In this document: positions 1-8,556 of the stretch, piece after piece
How positions within the stretch are numbered: position 1 is the stretch's first letter
Layout: the number at the start of each line of letters is the position of its first letter
Assembly (NCBI RefSeq): GCF_002879865.1
Contig: NZ_PNXY01000038.1
Coordinates: 1-50,852, forward strand
Length of the DNA stretch: 50,852 nucleotides
Reading direction: 5' to 3'
From: Paraburkholderia rhynchosiae
Lineage (GTDB): Bacteria; Pseudomonadota; Gammaproteobacteria; Burkholderiales; Burkholderiaceae
Notes under the pieces: model-generated
Databases searched by the model: none
Seen by the model: the letters and a program-made list of their open reading frames with translations, nothing else
Told to the model about the DNA's origin: nothing
Position numbers and translations under genes: made by a program

Positions 1-92
1 CGGCTCGTCAGACGGGCATCGCCCAGATTTGCCGCGCCGAATTCGATGTCGGCCCAGTCGTCCTGGTCATCCTGATTGTCGGTCGAAGGCAA
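1..92 (-). CDS. IS4-type transposase, N-terminal fragment (runs off the left edge)
   Basis: Reading leftwards from a TTG at 92 gives about 30 codons open to the window edge, with an in-frame stop just upstream at 93-95. The stretch DDWADIEFGAANLGDARLT matches the DNA-binding N-terminus of IS4/Tn5-type transposases (W-A-x-x-E-F-G-x-A-x-L-G-D-x-R). The catalytic domain would lie outside the window, so it cannot be told whether the element is intact. The TTG start has only a weak AGGA about 11 bases upstream. Family assignment rests on this short motif alone. Confidence 0.6.
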   Translation of the reverse strand, partial: MPSTDNQDDQDDWADIEFGAANLGDARLTS

Positions 93-420
93 TTACGTGT
101 AGTTCCTGTGGCGGTGCCTCAAGTTAACACCGCCTCAAGCTGTTTACAAGCGCTATCCCCGCGCAGATGTGGGTAATCCTGAGCTCCAAGCCAGGGGACC
201 CCTTATGAGCTGGCGGTGTGAGCCGCTTTCTTTGCTTATCTTTCTTTGCGGCCGCAAAGAAAGTAAGTGCCGCCCCGCAAAGGGCAACCCAATAGACCAC
301 CGCGAATTCAAGAAAAGGCCAAGAAGAATAGCCACCACAGAACAAAAAAACCCAGAAGCAAAAGACAGTAAAAGCACCGCCGCACCGCCCTGCAAGGGCA
401 CCACCAAAAACCAGAGATAG
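93..420. repeat. Dispersed Paraburkholderia-type repeat between transposase and fliL
   Basis: Non-coding stretch between the transposase start and fliL. From about 160 on it resembles a sequence I recognise as multicopy in Paraburkholderia genomes and often called as a spurious short protein. Its core is the perfect palindrome at 240-263. The right part (300-420) is A-rich and unlike the surrounding GC-rich coding DNA. I see no credible gene here: the short reading frames on both strands have no ribosome binding site and no recognisable domain. Copy number cannot be judged from one window. Confidence 0.5.
240..263. repeat. Perfect 24-bp palindrome (CTTTCTTTGC / GCAAAGAAAG arms)
   Basis: The 24 bases are identical to their own reverse complement, with arms CTTTCTTTGC and GCAAAGAAAG around a central GGCC overlap. 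It could form a cruciform or RNA hairpin. No T-run follows on either strand, so it is not an obvious intrinsic terminator. Confidence 0.85.
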
Positions 421-511
421 CCGGCATTAACCCTTCTGTTCGACCCATCGCGCCGAAGGCAAATCAACAACAATCACCATCACCAGCACTAACGGCAAGC
501 AAGCAAACCTC

Positions 512-1009
512 ATGGCTACCACTCCTGCAAATCAGCAAGCCGCGCCCGCTTCCCCGGGTCCCTTGAAGCGCATCATCCTGATCGCCCTTATCGCTATCGT
601 CGCCGCCGGCGCTGCCGGCGCAGGGGTGTGGTTCTTCATGTCCAAGCGCGCCCCGGCCGCCGCTACCGCAGCCGCGCCGGCCCCGGCTCCCGCGCCGACA
701 TTCTTCCCGCTCGAATCGATGACGGTCAATCTGCAATCGGACGACGGTCAGCAGCACTTCCTGCGCATCGGCCTCACGCTCAAGCTCACCGACCCGAAGA
801 CGCCGCAGGAACTCACCGATCACATGCCGGAAATCCGCAGCCGCATCCTGCTCGCGCTGTCGAACCACCATCCGGATGAACTCGCGCCGCTCGAAGGCAA
901 GCACGCGCTCGCCACCGAACTGCGCACGCTCATCGAGCAACCGACCGACAAGGGCGCGGCGCCGATCCATGTCCAGGACGTGTTGTTCACCGAATTCGTC
1001 GTGCAGTGA
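512..1009 (+). CDS. fliL: FliL, flagellar basal-body-associated membrane protein
   Basis: 165 aa single-pass inner-membrane protein that sits around the stator/MS-ring and supports torque generation. A short Ala/Pro-rich cytoplasmic N-terminus is followed by a membrane helix at about residues 22-46 (IILIALIAIVAAGAAG), an Ala/Pro linker, and a periplasmic FliL domain with the typical FFPLESMTVNL start. It is the first gene of the fliLMNOPQR run. The ATG at 512 has no clear Shine-Dalgarno sequence, and no FlhDC box or sigma-28 site is visible in the short leader after the upstream repeat. Confidence 0.95.
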   Translation: MATTPANQQAAPASPGPLKRIILIALIAIVAAGAAGAGVWFFMSKRAPAAATAAAPAPAPAPTFFPLESMTVNLQSDDGQQHFLRIGLTLKLTDPKTPQELTDHMPEIRSRILLALSNHHPDELAPLEGKHALATELRTLIEQPTDKGAAPIHVQDVLFTEFVVQ

Positions 1010-1073
1010 CGTCGCCGTGACGCTGTCCAGCACTGCCATCATCAACCGCTACGGTATGCACGAGGAATAAGGA

Positions 1074-2072
1074 ATGGGCCACGAAGAGTTCATGTCCCAG
1101 GAGGAGGTCGATGCCCTCCTCAAGGGCGTAACCGGCGAGTCCGACTCTGAAGCCGAGCAAAGCGAGCGTGTAGGCGTACGTCCCTACAACATCGCGACGC
1201 AGGAACGCATCGTCCGGGGCCGGATGCCCGGCCTCGAAATCATCAACGACCGCTTCGCGCGCCTGTTGCGCGTCGGCATCTTCAACTTCATGCGGCGCTC
1301 GGCGGAAATCTCCGTCGGTCCCGTGAAGGTGCAAAAGTACAGCGAGTTCACACGCAACCTGCCGATTCCGACCAACCTGAACCTGGTCCACGTGAAGCCG
1401 TTGCGCGGCACGTCGCTGTTCGTGTTCGACCCGAACCTGGTGTTCTTCGTGGTCGACAACCTGTTCGGCGGCGACGGACGTTTTCATACGCGTGTCGAAG
1501 GACGCGACTTCACGCAGACCGAGCAGCGCATCATCATGAAACTGCTCAATCTGACGTTCGAACATTACGCGGCGTCGTGGAAAAGCGTGCGGCCGCTCCA
1601 GTTCGAATACATGCGCTCGGAGATGCACACGCAGTTCGCCAACGTGGCGACGCCGAACGAAATCGTCATCGTCACGCAGTTCTCGATCGAGTTCGGCACC
1701 ACGGGCGGCACGCTGCACATCTGCATGCCGTATTCGATGATCGAGCCGATCCGCGACATCCTGTCGTCGCCGATCCAGGGCGAGGCGCTGGAAGTCGACC
1801 GCCGCTGGGTTCGCGTGCTGTCGCAGCAGGTGCAGGCGGCGGAAGTCGAACTAACCGCCGATCTCGCGCAGGTGCCGATCACGTTCGAGCAGATCCTGAA
1901 TATGCGCAAAGGCGATGTTCTGCCGATCAACATTCCCGAGCACATCACCGCGAAAGTCGACGGCGTGCCGGTGATGGAATGCGGCTACGGAATTTTCAAC
2001 GGTCAATACGCGTTGCGCGTCCAGAAGATGATCAGCGCAGCCGACACAATGAAGGAAGGTGGATATGAGTGA
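1074..2072 (+). CDS. fliM: FliM, flagellar motor switch protein
   Basis: 332 aa, normal family length. The N-terminal MSQEEVDALLKG segment is the CheY-P docking peptide. The middle domain binds FliG, and the C-terminal SpoA-like domain packs with FliN to form the C-ring. Motifs include VRPYNIATQERIVRGRMPGL early on and GDVLPINIP near the end. The start at 1074 is preceded by GAGGAATAAGGA; the internal ATG at 1092 is an alternative. The stop overlaps the fliN start, implying coupled translation. Confidence 0.97.
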   Translation: MGHEEFMSQEEVDALLKGVTGESDSEAEQSERVGVRPYNIATQERIVRGRMPGLEIINDRFARLLRVGIFNFMRRSAEISVGPVKVQKYSEFTRNLPIPTNLNLVHVKPLRGTSLFVFDPNLVFFVVDNLFGGDGRFHTRVEGRDFTQTEQRIIMKLLNLTFEHYAASWKSVRPLQFEYMRSEMHTQFANVATPNEIVIVTQFSIEFGTTGGTLHICMPYSMIEPIRDILSSPIQGEALEVDRRWVRVLSQQVQAAEVELTADLAQVPITFEQILNMRKGDVLPINIPEHITAKVDGVPVMECGYGIFNGQYALRVQKMISAADTMKEGGYE

Positions 2073-2511
2073 TCTGAACGCAAAGCCCGAGGAAGAGCTG
2101 AGCGTCGACGCGGCGAGCGCGGAAGACGAAGCGGCGCTAGCCGACTGGGCGAGCGCGCTCGCCGAGCAGAACGACAACACCAGCGAAATCAGCGCAAGCA
2201 CGGCCGGCGTGTTCCAGCCGCTGTCGAAAGTCGCGCCGAGTTCCACGCGCAACGACATCGAAATGATCCTGGACATTCCTGTCCAGATGACCGTCGAACT
2301 CGGCCGCACCAAGCTCGCGATCCGCAACCTGCTGCAACTCGCGCAAGGCTCGGTGGTGGAACTGGACGGCATGGCCGGCGAGCCGATGGACGTGCTCGTC
2401 AACGGCTGCCTGATCGCACAAGGTGAAGTGGTGGTGGTGAACGACAAGTTCGGTATTCGCCTGACCGACATCATCACGCCGTCCGAACGTATCCGGAAGT
2501 TGAATCGATGA
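2065..2511 (+). CDS. fliN: FliN, flagellar motor switch protein
   Basis: 148 aa. An acidic N-terminus of about 60 residues leads into a conserved SpoA (C-ring) domain: NDIEMILDIPVQMTVELG, then LAQGSVVELDGMAGEPMDVLVNG and VVVNDKFGIRLTDI. FliN forms the lower C-ring with FliM and docks FliH/FliI export cargo. The ATG at 2065 overlaps the end of fliM by 8 bases; a GTG two codons earlier is possible but less likely. The stop overlaps the fliO start by 4 bases (ATGA). Confidence 0.97.
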   Translation: MSDLNAKPEEELSVDAASAEDEAALADWASALAEQNDNTSEISASTAGVFQPLSKVAPSSTRNDIEMILDIPVQMTVELGRTKLAIRNLLQLAQGSVVELDGMAGEPMDVLVNGCLIAQGEVVVVNDKFGIRLTDIITPSERIRKLNR

Positions 2512-3107
2512 AAGCCGTAGCCCGCCGCGTCGCGTTCTCTGCGCCGCGTCATGTTTTCCGCCGCGCAGTGCGTGGAGTGCTTGCTGCGGCAGGGTCGTTC
2601 TGCACGCTGTGCGTACCGCCCGCCGCACACGCGGCCGACATGAACGCGGTCAACAACGCAGCGAAAATCGCGTCGGGTGTCGGCGCGGGCACGGCGGTTC
2701 CGGCGCTCGGCGTCGGCGCGGTGTTGCAAACGATCGTCGGCCTGCTGGTCGTGATCGGTCTGGTGTTCGGATGCGCGTGGCTCGCGCGCCGCTTCGGCTT
2801 GCAGCCGGGCAATCGCGGCGGTCTCGTGAAGACAGTCGGCGGCACGTCGCTCGGGGGCAAGGAACGCGTCGCGGTGGTCGAGATTGGCGATACGTGGCTC
2901 GTACTCGGCGCGGCGCCCGGCAATGTGCGTCTGCTTCATACGATGCCGGCCGGCTCGGTCGCCATCGAATCCGCCGGCAATGCGCAAGCGGGCACGCCAG
3001 GCAGCACTGGTACGGCGCTGCCTGGCAGCTTCGGCCAGCGCTTTCGCGACGCTTTGAAAGGCGAAGTGGGCAAGCGTTTCAACGGGCAAGGCAACGGGGT
3101 TCGGTAA
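2508..3107 (+). CDS. fliO: FliO, flagellar export-gate assembly protein
   Basis: 199 aa. FliO is a small membrane protein that helps assemble the FliP ring of the flagellar type III export gate. An Arg-rich N-terminus and Ala-rich hydrophobic stretch ending in PPAAHA look like a signal peptide (about residues 1-42). A membrane helix follows at about 65-88 (LQTIVGLLVVIGLVFGCAWL), then the FliO domain with GGTSLGGKERVAVVEIGDTW. The predicted signal peptide is longer than in enteric FliO. Overlaps fliN by 4 bases and fliP by one base. Confidence 0.93.
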   Translation: MKAVARRVAFSAPRHVFRRAVRGVLAAAGSFCTLCVPPAAHAADMNAVNNAAKIASGVGAGTAVPALGVGAVLQTIVGLLVVIGLVFGCAWLARRFGLQPGNRGGLVKTVGGTSLGGKERVAVVEIGDTWLVLGAAPGNVRLLHTMPAGSVAIESAGNAQAGTPGSTGTALPGSFGQRFRDALKGEVGKRFNGQGNGVR

Positions 3108-3940
3108 TGCAGTTCAGTCTTCAATCGGCGCATCGCGCGCAATCCAGCCGCACTTCGCGCGTCGCCTCGAAAGTAGCCCGCACCTTGCGCCGCGTTGCTC
3201 CGTTCGCCTCCATTGCATTGCCCGCGCTGATGCTCGCGCTGCCGACGCTGTCGTTCGCGCAAACCGCCGGCTTGCCGGCCTTCAACACGAGCCCGGGCCC
3301 GAATGGCGGCACCACTTATTCGTTGAGCGTGCAGACGATGCTGCTGCTCACGATGCTGTCGTTCCTGCCGGCCATGGTCCTGATGATGACGAGCTTCACG
3401 CGCATCATCATCGTGTTGTCGCTGCTGCGCCAGGCGCTCGGCACCACGACCACGCCGCCTAACCAGGTACTCGTCGGACTCGCGCTGTTCCTCACGCTGT
3501 TCGTGATGTCGCCAGTGCTCGACAAGGCTTACACCGACGGCTACAAACCCTTCTCCGAAGGCTCGATGCCGATGGAGCAGGCAGTCAGCCGCGGCCTCGC
3601 GCCGTTCAAGACTTTCATGCTGCGTCAGACGCGCGAAAGTGACCTCGCGCTGTTCGCGCGCATCTCGCATGCCGCGCCGATGCAAGGTCCCGAAGACGTG
3701 CCGCTGTCGCTGCTGGTGCCGTCGTTCGTCACGAGCGAACTGAAGACGGGCTTTCAGATCGGCTTCACGATCTTCATTCCGTTCCTCATCATCGACATGG
3801 TGGTGGCGAGCGTGCTGATGTCGATGGGCATGATGATGGTGTCGCCCGCAACCATTTCGCTGCCGTTCAAGCTGATGTTGTTCGTGCTCGTCGACGGCTG
3901 GCAACTGCTGCTTGGCTCGCTCGCACAGAGCTTTGTTTGA
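3107..3940 (+). CDS. fliP: FliP, flagellar type III export-gate protein
   Basis: 277 aa. FliP forms the pentameric core of the FliPQR export gate in the basal body. A long basic N-terminus ends in a cleavable signal peptide (ALMLALPTLSFA, cleavage near residue 52). The conserved core has TRIIIVLSLLRQALGT, PPNQVLVGLALFLT and SMGMMMVSPATISLPFK. The ATG at 3107 overlaps the fliO stop by one base (TAATG). The reading frame stays open upstream through fliO, but that extension is out-of-frame fliO DNA and not part of the gene. Confidence 0.97.
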   Translation: MQFSLQSAHRAQSSRTSRVASKVARTLRRVAPFASIALPALMLALPTLSFAQTAGLPAFNTSPGPNGGTTYSLSVQTMLLLTMLSFLPAMVLMMTSFTRIIIVLSLLRQALGTTTTPPNQVLVGLALFLTLFVMSPVLDKAYTDGYKPFSEGSMPMEQAVSRGLAPFKTFMLRQTRESDLALFARISHAAPMQGPEDVPLSLLVPSFVTSELKTGFQIGFTIFIPFLIIDMVVASVLMSMGMMMVSPATISLPFKLMLFVLVDGWQLLLGSLAQSFV

Positions 3941-3986
3941 CCGCCCTCGGGTCTTTCACGTTATTCAGGTTTCCGGTTGAATCGCC

Positions 3987-4256
3987 ATGAATTCAGAATC
4001 CGTCATGACGCTCGCGCACCAGGCCATGTATGTCGGCCTGTTGCTCGCGGCGCCGCTCCTGCTGGTCGCGCTGGTGGTCGGTCTGGTGGTGAGCCTGTTC
4101 CAGGCCGCCACGCAGATCAATGAATCCACGCTGTCGTTCATTCCGAAGCTTCTCGCGATTGCCGTGACGATGGTGATCGCCGGTCCGTGGATGCTCACCA
4201 CCATGCTCGACTATCTGCGCCAGACGCTCACCAATATCCCGACGCTCGTGAACTGA
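3987..4256 (+). CDS. fliQ: FliQ, flagellar type III export-gate protein
   Basis: 89 aa, the usual FliQ length. Two hydrophobic helices (about residues 17-39 and 54-74) flank the conserved VSLFQAATQINESTLSFIPK loop, which closes the export gate. It lies 46 bases after fliP and 43 before fliR in the same orientation, so it belongs to the same transcript. Confidence 0.97.
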   Translation: MNSESVMTLAHQAMYVGLLLAAPLLLVALVVGLVVSLFQAATQINESTLSFIPKLLAIAVTMVIAGPWMLTTMLDYLRQTLTNIPTLVN

Positions 4257-4299
4257 GCGGCCTGGTTTCTTTCCTGCTCAACTCTCGCTCGCCGTCGCG

Positions 4300-5082
4300 A
4301 TGTTTTCCGTCACTTACGCGCAACTGAACGCCTGGCTCACCGCGTTCCTGTGGCCGTTCGTGCGGATTCTCGCACTGGTCGCGACTGCGCCTGTGCTGGG
4401 TAATCGGGCGCTGCCGTTGCGCGTGAAGATCGGCCTCGCGGCCTTCGTCACGATCATCGTCGCCCCGACGCTCGGCGCGCTGCCGCAAGTCACGGTGTTC
4501 TCCGCCGAGGGCGTGTGGATCATCGTCAACCAGTTCCTGATCGGCATCGCGCTCGGCGTGACGATGCAGATCGTGTTTCAGGCGATCAGCGCAGCCGGCG
4601 ATTTCGTCGGCCTCGGCATGGGCCTCGGCTTTGCAACATTCTTCGATGCGCAAGCCAGCAGTTCAAGTCAGGTGCTGTCGAGTTACATGTACACGATCGC
4701 GATGCTGGTGTTCGTCGTGATCGACGGTCATCTTCAGATGATCAGCGCGCTGCTCGCCTCCTTCAACTCGCTACCCGTGTCGGCGAATATTCTTGGCGCG
4801 CCTGGCTGGCGCACGCTCGCCAACTTCGGCAGCACGATTTTTTCCGCGGGTCTGCTGTTGTCGTTGCCAGTGGTCGCCGCGCTGCTGATCACCAACCTCG
4901 CGCTCGGCATTCTGAACCGCGCGGCACCGCAAATCGGCGTGTTCCAGATCGGCTTTCCGCTCACCATGCTGATCGGCCTGCTGCTTTTGCAACTGATGAT
5001 CCCGAACATGATTCCGTTCTTCACGCGTCTGTTCCAGATTGCCATCGACCAGATGGGACGCGTCGCGCTGGGGTTCAGATAA
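4300..5082 (+). CDS. fliR: FliR, flagellar type III export-gate protein
   Basis: 260 aa, about six membrane segments, standard FliR length. It completes the FliP5Q4R1 gate in the MS-ring. Recognisable segments are PFVRILALVATAPVLGNRAL, the GLGMGLGFATFFDAQ loop, and the C-terminal GVFQIGFPLTMLIGLLLL. Last gene of the fli run; an intrinsic terminator follows 42 bases after the stop. Confidence 0.97.
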   Translation: MFSVTYAQLNAWLTAFLWPFVRILALVATAPVLGNRALPLRVKIGLAAFVTIIVAPTLGALPQVTVFSAEGVWIIVNQFLIGIALGVTMQIVFQAISAAGDFVGLGMGLGFATFFDAQASSSSQVLSSYMYTIAMLVFVVIDGHLQMISALLASFNSLPVSANILGAPGWRTLANFGSTIFSAGLLLSLPVVAALLITNLALGILNRAAPQIGVFQIGFPLTMLIGLLLLQLMIPNMIPFFTRLFQIAIDQMGRVALGFR

Positions 5083-5123
5083 CGAGGCTTTTTTCTCGAC
5101 GGCGCAAGTGTATAAAGCAAAAA

Positions 5124-5154
5124 GGGCGGAACCGGCACACACCGGTATCCGCCC
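5124..5154. terminator. Bidirectional intrinsic terminator between fliR and flgL
   Basis: Stem GGGCGGA-a-CCGG pairs with CCGG-ta-TCCGCCC. It is preceded by five A on the + strand and followed by a T-rich stretch, so it can stop both the rightward fli transcript and the leftward flgKL transcript. It lies between two convergent stop codons. Confidence 0.85.
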
Positions 5155-5183
5155 TTCTTCATTAGAACCTAACCCTGGCGCGC

Positions 5184-6407
5184 TCAGTTCAGGTACTGAA
5201 ACAACGACATGTTCTGAATCTTCACAAACGCCTGTTGCGCCGCTTGCAAGGCGTTCTGAGTCATCGTGTACTTGCCGACGGTCTTGACCATGTCCGTCTC
5301 CGTCAGATCCGACAGATTGCTGGCCGTCTGCAGCGTGTTGGCCTGCGTGACCGTCTGCAACGCCTGGATCTCCTGCTCGCGGCCACCCACTGCCGCCTGC
5401 GCGGTCACGACATTGTTCATCGTGTTTTCGAGTTGCGTCATGCTGGTCGTAAGCGCGCTCTGGAAGCTCGCGGTCGAGGCGCCGCCCGAAATCGGCGATT
5501 GCAGCGTGCTGATCAACTGGCTCAGGTTCTGGAACACATCCATGCTGCCTTGCGTGGCCGGCGTCACGGAGAAGCTGTCGCCCGCGTTCGGCGCGCCGCT
5601 GATCGACACCGACTGGCCGCCGAGCGTAATTGCCGCGCCCGCGGTGAACGCCTGCGGGCCGCTCGTCGTGACGGTGCCCGTCGCCGGATCGGTTTGGCTC
5701 AGCGTGTAAGTCGTCGACGACGTGAAGCTGATCGTGTACGTGTCCGCGTTCGTCGGATCGGTCGGATTGTTCAGGCTTACGGTGCTGATGACGCCGGTAC
5801 CCGTGTTGCCTGCGGTCGCGGCCGGGACAGCGCTCGTGCCAATCGGCGCAACGCTGCCGAAAATCGAAATGCCGTTGTCGCCCGTCTGCACGACGTGCGA
5901 GTTCGTGATCTGCACGGCGGGCGTGCCGGTGTCGCCGGAATAGGTGACCACGCCGGCCGAATTCGTGGTGTACGGCTGCGCGGCGCTCTGATAACCGGCG
6001 AACAGGTAGTTGCCTCGCGGGTCGGTTGCGTTGGCGAGCGTCATCAACTGGCTGCGCAAGCTTTGCAGTTCGGTCGCGATGGAGCCGCGGTCGCCGTTGT
6101 TGAGCGCCCCGTCGCCGGCATGCAGCACCAGCGTATGAATGTTTTGCAACACGTTGTTGACGCTGCCCAGCGTCGTGTCTTCCAGTTGCAGCGACGCGAG
6201 CGCCGTGCTCTGGTTGGTCGTGTACTGCGCGAGGCTCGTCGCGGTCGAACTCAGCTGCACCGCCTGCGCTGCGCCGAGCGGATTGTCCGACGGCGTGGAA
6301 AGGCTCACGCCGCTCGAAATCTGCGCGTAGAGCTGCGACAACTGAGCTTGCTGATCGCTCATCGTCGTCACGTTCATGTTGAAGTACTGCGTACTGGAGA
6401 TGCGCAT
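5184..6407 (-). CDS. flgL: FlgL, hook-filament junction protein (HAP3)
   Basis: 407 aa; enteric FlgL is about 317 aa. The N-terminus MRISSTQYFNMNVTTMSD and the C-terminus (NALQAAQQAFVKIQNMSLFQYLN region) are the flagellin-like coiled-coil ends that pack in the axial core. The extra length is a central beta-rich insert, residues about 206-284, with SFTSSTTYTL and GAPNAGDSFSV motifs like modules in FlgK and FlgE. The ATG at 6407 is preferred over a TTG two codons upstream because family members start at MRIS. It lies 10 bases after flgK and is presumably co-transcribed from the sigma-28 promoter there. Confidence 0.95.
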   Translation of the reverse strand: MRISSTQYFNMNVTTMSDQQAQLSQLYAQISSGVSLSTPSDNPLGAAQAVQLSSTATSLAQYTTNQSTALASLQLEDTTLGSVNNVLQNIHTLVLHAGDGALNNGDRGSIATELQSLRSQLMTLANATDPRGNYLFAGYQSAAQPYTTNSAGVVTYSGDTGTPAVQITNSHVVQTGDNGISIFGSVAPIGTSAVPAATAGNTGTGVISTVSLNNPTDPTNADTYTISFTSSTTYTLSQTDPATGTVTTSGPQAFTAGAAITLGGQSVSISGAPNAGDSFSVTPATQGSMDVFQNLSQLISTLQSPISGGASTASFQSALTTSMTQLENTMNNVVTAQAAVGGREQEIQALQTVTQANTLQTASNLSDLTETDMVKTVGKYTMTQNALQAAQQAFVKIQNMSLFQYLN

Positions 6408-6417
6408 GTTCAACGCC

Positions 6418-8391
6418 TCACTGGAAGATGCCGAGCAGCGTCTGGAACAGGGTCTGCGCGGTCTGGATCACCTTGCTGTTCGCCTGATAGAGCTGCTGAT
6501 ACTGAAGCAGATTGGCTGCTTCTTCGTTGATGTTGACGCCCGAGACCGACTGCTGCGCGGTGGTGATCTGCGTCACCAGCGAGGCCTGCGCCGTGCTCGA
6601 AGTCTGGATCTGATTGGTCTGATTGCCGATCTCGTTGACGTAGTTCGCATAGGCGCCCGTCAGCGTGACCGTGCCGCCGTTCATCGATTTCGACGTGGAC
6701 AGATTCGACAACGCCAGCGCGTTGCGGCCGTCGTTGGTTGCGCCGGTGTTCGGGCCGATGGTGAACTTGTCGCCGGCAGCGGGCACGCCGCTGATCGTCA
6801 CCGACACGTTGTTCATCTGGCCGGCGGTCGTGTTGTTGATGGTCAGACTCGCGCCGGTACTCGACGAATACGGCACCACGGTCGTCGCGCTCGTGATCGG
6901 GTACGTGGTCGCGGGCGAGCCGGCCACGGTCACGGTCGAGCCGACCGGGAAGCCGGTCAGTCCCGTGCCGTTGTATGACAGCGTGGTGGTCGAGCTGGGC
7001 ATCGTGTAGCCCGCCGTCACGGTGCCCTGCGAGATCGCGCCCGTGCCGGTGTCGGTGGACGCGGCCGCGCCGAGAACCGGCGCCGCGGCGGCAATCGCCG
7101 AGGCATCCGTCGTCGCGGTCGCGAAGCTGTTCAACGCGCCACGGGTCGGTTCGACCGTGAACGAATCGCCGGCGTTCATCGTGCCGGTAGTCGAAAAGTT
7201 CAGGCCGTTGATCGGCTGGCCCAGATTGGTCGCCGAACCCACCACGCTGCCCGTCGAATTCTCGGTCAGCGTGTACGTCGTGCCATTGAAGGCGAGCGTG
7301 TAGTCACCGGTCGTCGGCTGCGCGGCGTTCGCGAACGATACGCTGAGCGACGCATTGCCGGTGTTCTGCGTGTTCGCATAGACGGTCGGGCCGCCCACCG
7401 AAAACAGTGCGCCACCCTGCACGCCGGCAAGCGTAATGCCAAGCGCGTTCTGCGCGTTGACCTGCGAGGCGAAGCTCACGGCGATCGCGCCGAGTTGCGC
7501 TTCTGCCGGATCGAGCGTCTGGCTGCGGAATGCGACGAGCCCGCCGAGCGTGCCGCCCTCGATCTTGCTGTCCGGCAAGTCTTGCGGCGCAGCGGCGGGA
7601 TTCGCGCCGGCCTGGCCGAGATACTGCACCGACAGTTCGCTGGAATCGCCCGTCGAAGGCGCGGTGCCCAGGTTGAAACTGTTGCCGCCCGACACGAGCG
7701 GCTGGCCGTTGCTCATGAACACGCTATAGCTGCCGTTGCTGTTGACGACCTGCACGCCGATCAATTGCGACAGATTCGACACGGCGAGATCGCGCTGATC
7801 CAGCAACTGGTTAGGCGGCTGGCCTTGCGTGCTCGCGGCGGTGATCTGGCCGTTCAACTGCGAGATCTGCTGCGTGTAGCTGTTGACCTGCGAAACGGTG
7901 TTGGTGAGCTGCGTGTTGACGCTCTGGCGCAGCGCGTCGTATTGCTGGCCGGCGGCGTTGATCTGGTTCGCGAGCGTCTGTGCGCCGCTCATCGCCGTCT
8001 GGCGTGTGGCGAGGCTCGAAGCGTTGTTCGAGACGTTCTGCAAGCCGGTGAAATAGCTCGTGACCGCGCTCGCAATGCCGGAAGTCGGGCTGCCGATCAG
8101 ATTGTTCAACTGCGAGATCAGCGAGTTGTACGTGGACAGCGAGCTGCTCGACGACTGTGCGTCGTTGAGCTGCGTCGTCAGATACTGGCTGTACTGACGC
8201 GTGACAGTGACGGTCGAAACGCCCTGCGGCAAATAGCCCGAACCGGTGTACTGGCCACCCGTTTCCGCATAGACCGGCGTTTCGATCGTATAGCCGGGTG
8301 TCGACGCGTTGCTGATGTTCTGGCCGGTCGTCGTAAGTCCCCACTGGGCTGCGTTCAGTCCACTGAGGCCAAGATTGATGAGATTGGACAT
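6418..8391 (-). CDS. flgK: FlgK, hook-filament junction protein (HAP1)
   Basis: 657 aa, longer than enteric FlgK (about 550). N-terminal LINLGLSGLNAAQWGLTTTG and NISNASTPGYT are the axial-protein signature. The C-terminal INEEAANLLQYQQLYQANSK helix is also diagnostic. The central part carries one full module at about residues 346-416 and a partial one at 515-548, both ending in an AGDxFT-type motif, which account for the extra size. AGGA lies 7 bases before the ATG. A sigma-28 promoter lies about 60 bases upstream. Confidence 0.96.
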   Translation of the reverse strand: MSNLINLGLSGLNAAQWGLTTTGQNISNASTPGYTIETPVYAETGGQYTGSGYLPQGVSTVTVTRQYSQYLTTQLNDAQSSSSSLSTYNSLISQLNNLIGSPTSGIASAVTSYFTGLQNVSNNASSLATRQTAMSGAQTLANQINAAGQQYDALRQSVNTQLTNTVSQVNSYTQQISQLNGQITAASTQGQPPNQLLDQRDLAVSNLSQLIGVQVVNSNGSYSVFMSNGQPLVSGGNSFNLGTAPSTGDSSELSVQYLGQAGANPAAAPQDLPDSKIEGGTLGGLVAFRSQTLDPAEAQLGAIAVSFASQVNAQNALGITLAGVQGGALFSVGGPTVYANTQNTGNASLSVSFANAAQPTTGDYTLAFNGTTYTLTENSTGSVVGSATNLGQPINGLNFSTTGTMNAGDSFTVEPTRGALNSFATATTDASAIAAAAPVLGAAASTDTGTGAISQGTVTAGYTMPSSTTTLSYNGTGLTGFPVGSTVTVAGSPATTYPITSATTVVPYSSSTGASLTINNTTAGQMNNVSVTISGVPAAGDKFTIGPNTGATNDGRNALALSNLSTSKSMNGGTVTLTGAYANYVNEIGNQTNQIQTSSTAQASLVTQITTAQQSVSGVNINEEAANLLQYQQLYQANSKVIQTAQTLFQTLLGIFQ

Positions 8392-8448
8392 GCGTCATCC
8401 TGAAGGGCGACACCGCACACATGCCGCCGCGTTACTTGAACTTAGTGT

Positions 8449-8475
8449 TTAACGGCTCGATCGACGGAAAATTGA
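8449..8475 (-). promoter_or_regulatory. Sigma-28 (FliA) promoter of flgKL
   Basis: On the - strand the site reads TCAATTTT, 11 bases, GCCGTTAA. The enteric FliA consensus is TAAAGTTT-N11-GCCGATAA. Spacing is exact and the -10 has one mismatch. The leader to the flgK start is about 50 bases. Expected late (class III) expression after FlgM export. Confidence 0.8.
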
Positions 8476-8556
8476 GGCCGTCCGCAACGCTTGCCGAAGT
8501 TTGTTTGAACGTTTGCGCGGCTTATGCACGGGGCCTTCGCGTCCGATCCGCACAAC

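Noticed and set aside
169..420. 83-codon open frame in the left repeat as a protein-coding gene
   Set aside because: It spans the palindromic repeat, has no ribosome binding site or domain, and looks like the spurious ORF often called in this dispersed element.
2609..3106. Upstream extension of the fliP frame giving a 443-aa protein
   Set aside because: It is out-of-frame fliO DNA; the ATG at 3107 overlaps the fliO stop and gives the FliP signal peptide and normal length.
5235..6530. 431-codon open frame on the + strand opposite flgL, and similar long frames at 14297-15769 and 37699-39405
   Set aside because: They are antisense shadows of well-recognised genes in GC-rich DNA: Arg/His/Ala-heavy composition, no domain, no ribosome binding site.
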